A program made the translations under genes and the position numbers. The notes under the pieces were generated by a model. The model made no database searches. It was not told the DNA's origin and saw only the letters and a program-made list of their open reading frames with translations. Positions 32,719-33,856 of a stretch of DNA of 33,856 nucleotides are shown piece after piece. The stretch covers positions 1 to 33,856 of the forward strand of contig JABGPF010000022.1 of assembly GCA_018645065.1 (NCBI GenBank), read 5' to 3'. Source of the stretch: Phycisphaerales bacterium. Its GTDB lineage: Bacteria; Planctomycetota; Phycisphaerae; SM23-33. Numbering within the stretch: position 1 is the first letter of the stretch; each line of letters starts with the position of its first letter.

Positions 32719-33462
32719 TTGAAAACCGCTGAAGATCGAACTTCTCAGCCGTACCTGTCGATTGTGATTCCAGCTCACAACGAGGCTCAGCGTCTGGTCC
32801 CGACGCTGAAGCGAATCCGCCGGTACGTCGAGAATCATGACTTTTCCGTAGAGGTTATGGTAGTCTCAGACGCCAGCGTTGACGGGACGCCTGATCTGGC
32901 CCGCGCGTTCGATCCCGGTCAGATGACGATGAACGTACTGGCTTCGACCATGAGCAAGGGGAAGGGGCGAACCGTTCGTCGCGGTATGCTCGCCGCTCGC
33001 GGGCAGGTGCTGCTGATGACCGACGCGGATTTGGCTACGCCGATAGAAGAACTCGACAAGCTCCTGGTCTGGTTGGATGAGGGTTATGACGTTGTAATCG
33101 GATCGCGTGCGATGCCTGATTCGGTGTTATGCCCGCCCCAAGGACCGTGGAGGCGGTTTATTGGCAAGGTGTTCAGAAAGATACGCGGAATGCTGTTCCT
33201 GCCCGAAATTCGCGATACGCAGTGCGGGTTCAAGTGTTTTACGCGTGAAGTTGCCGACGAGGTGTTTTCGCGGCAACTGCTTGACGATGCGGCGTTTGAC
33301 TGCGAAATTCTGCTCCTGGCGAAAAAGGGCGGGTATCGGATAAAGGAAGTCGGCGTGGCCTGGGGGCACGATTCAGACAGCCGCATGAAGCTGGTCTCCG
33401 ACTCGTTCCGAATGCTCCGAAGCATCATCGCCATTAAATGGCGCCTGGGAAGCGGGAAATAG
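32719..33462 (+). CDS. family 2 glycosyltransferase, dolichyl-phosphate glucosyltransferase-like
   Basis: Protein of 247 aa with a GT-A fold: LSIVIPAHNEAQRL at the N-terminus, VVSDASVDGT, SKGKGRTVRRGM, the metal-binding DAD (102-104), and DTQCGFKCFTREVA, typical of the ALG5/DPM1-like group that transfers sugars to polyprenyl phosphate. The only upstream start in frame is TTG at 32719; the next ATG would remove the IPAHNE motif. No membrane helix is present. Together with the Agl23-like gene it could supply and use lipid-linked sugars. It follows the Gfo/Idh/MocA gene by 54 nt. Confidence 0.8.
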   Translation: MKTAEDRTSQPYLSIVIPAHNEAQRLVPTLKRIRRYVENHDFSVEVMVVSDASVDGTPDLARAFDPGQMTMNVLASTMSKGKGRTVRRGMLAARGQVLLMTDADLATPIEELDKLLVWLDEGYDVVIGSRAMPDSVLCPPQGPWRRFIGKVFRKIRGMLFLPEIRDTQCGFKCFTREVADEVFSRQLLDDAAFDCEILLLAKKGGYRIKEVGVAWGHDSDSRMKLVSDSFRMLRSIIAIKWRLGSGK

Positions 33463-33856
33463 CAGGCAAAAAGCCACGACTAACGGCGAACGGCAACGGC
33501 TTTGCCACAGAGATCGCAGAGAACGGCAACGGCAACGGCGGAAAGATGTTTACGGCAACGGCGAACGACAACGGCTTACGGCTTACGGCGAGAACACAGA
33601 GGACGGCGAACGGCAACAGCAAGGGCAACAGCAACAGCAACAGCAACGATTTTTTTACCACGATCAAAGATCCGCCGCAGTGGGAAAGCACGGAAGACAC
33701 GGAAATGAACGACAACAGCTATAACAAAAATGTATGGGATCAGGGCCCATGTCGTTAGGCCGTTGCCGTTCGCCGTTGCCGTTGCCGTTCGCCGTCCTCT
33801 GTGTTCTCGCCGTAAGCCGTTGCCGTTCGCCTTTGCCGTTGCCGTTCGCCTTTGCC
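33463..33856. other. gene-free end of window occupied by repeat element D
   Basis: Between the glycosyltransferase stop and the end of the window there is only repeat sequence. The 106-aa frame at 33438-33758 overlaps the glycosyltransferase end and encodes repetitive Asn/Gly/Thr words, so it is not called as a gene. Confidence 0.7.
33482..33856. repeat. repeat element D (large inverted repeat, ACGGCA hexamer family)
   Basis: A perfect 40-nt inverted repeat at 33578-33617 and 33781-33820. The arms extend imperfectly outward through runs of ACGGCA/ACGGCG hexamers (left) and GCCGTT/CGCCGT (right). The left side also has CACAGAG and AGAGAACGGCAACGGC as in element B, plus AACAGC repeats near 33614-33645. 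The centre has nested pairs AACGACA/TGTCGTT (33708-33714, 33750-33756) around ATGGG/CCCAT. AACGACAAC occurs at 33564 and 33708. The right arm is still running at the window end. Confidence 0.85.

Noticed and set aside
33438-33758. 106-aa open frame in element D
   Set aside because: It translates repeat words into Asn/Gly/Thr-rich low complexity sequence and overlaps the end of the glycosyltransferase gene.
33482-33856. CRISPR array
   Set aside because: The repeats are 6-nt words with no fixed-length spacers, the arms are inverted and not direct, and no cas genes are present.

Overview
The window looks like a chromosomal segment from a Planctomycetota bacterium, most likely of the Phycisphaerae type. 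The evidence is the gene content: HzsA-related PD40/cytochrome c proteins, ThuA and DUF1080 (3-keto-disaccharide hydrolase-like) proteins, Tat-exported Gfo/Idh/MocA oxidoreductases, secreted HEAT and discoidin-type proteins, DUF6677- and DUF6263-like proteins and an actinobacterial-type LeuB. This is an inference from protein families; no rRNA or tRNA marker is present.

Region 1 (1-10508, + strand) is one tight operon of four large exported c-type cytochromes (958, 792, 816 and about 874 aa). Each has a PD40-type beta-propeller, a domain like the middle domain of the hydrazine synthase alpha subunit, and CxxCH heme sites (3, 3, 3 and 2). No hzsB or hzsC partner is visible, so a role in anammox is not supported. 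The first three are recent tandem paralogs and the fourth is divergent. A DUF6263-like secreted protein follows with its own good sigma70-type promoter.

Region 2 (11677-16972, mostly - strand) holds housekeeping and small genes: DUF6677-like membrane protein, a 73-aa membrane protein, an isochorismatase-fold protein that lacks the catalytic cysteine, prmC overlapping a DUF1232/YkvA gene, and leuB. Its three long intergenic gaps carry unusual repeat elements: one half element and two with long inverted arms, made of shared short words.

Region 3 (17237-33462, + strand) is a long run of exported carbohydrate and redox genes: ThuA-DUF1080 fusion, HEAT/F5-8C protein, DUF1080 lipoprotein, Tat-exported Gfo/Idh/MocA protein, a seven-heme cytochrome with a C-terminal membrane domain, ApbE flavin transferase, two paralogous discoidin-like lipoproteins flanking an Agl23-like (TIGR03663) membrane protein, a second Tat-exported Gfo/Idh/MocA protein and a GT2 glycosyltransferase. 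The first six genes are nearly contiguous (a 4-nt overlap to 59-nt gaps), so they may be one unit that oxidises and cleaves a sugar outside the cytoplasm and passes electrons through hemes and flavin to or from the membrane. That pathway is an inference.

The last 394 bases are a fourth, larger copy of the repeat element, with a perfect 40-nt inverted repeat, probably cut by the window end. The two signals most worth following are this mosaic hairpin-element family and the two cytochrome loci.
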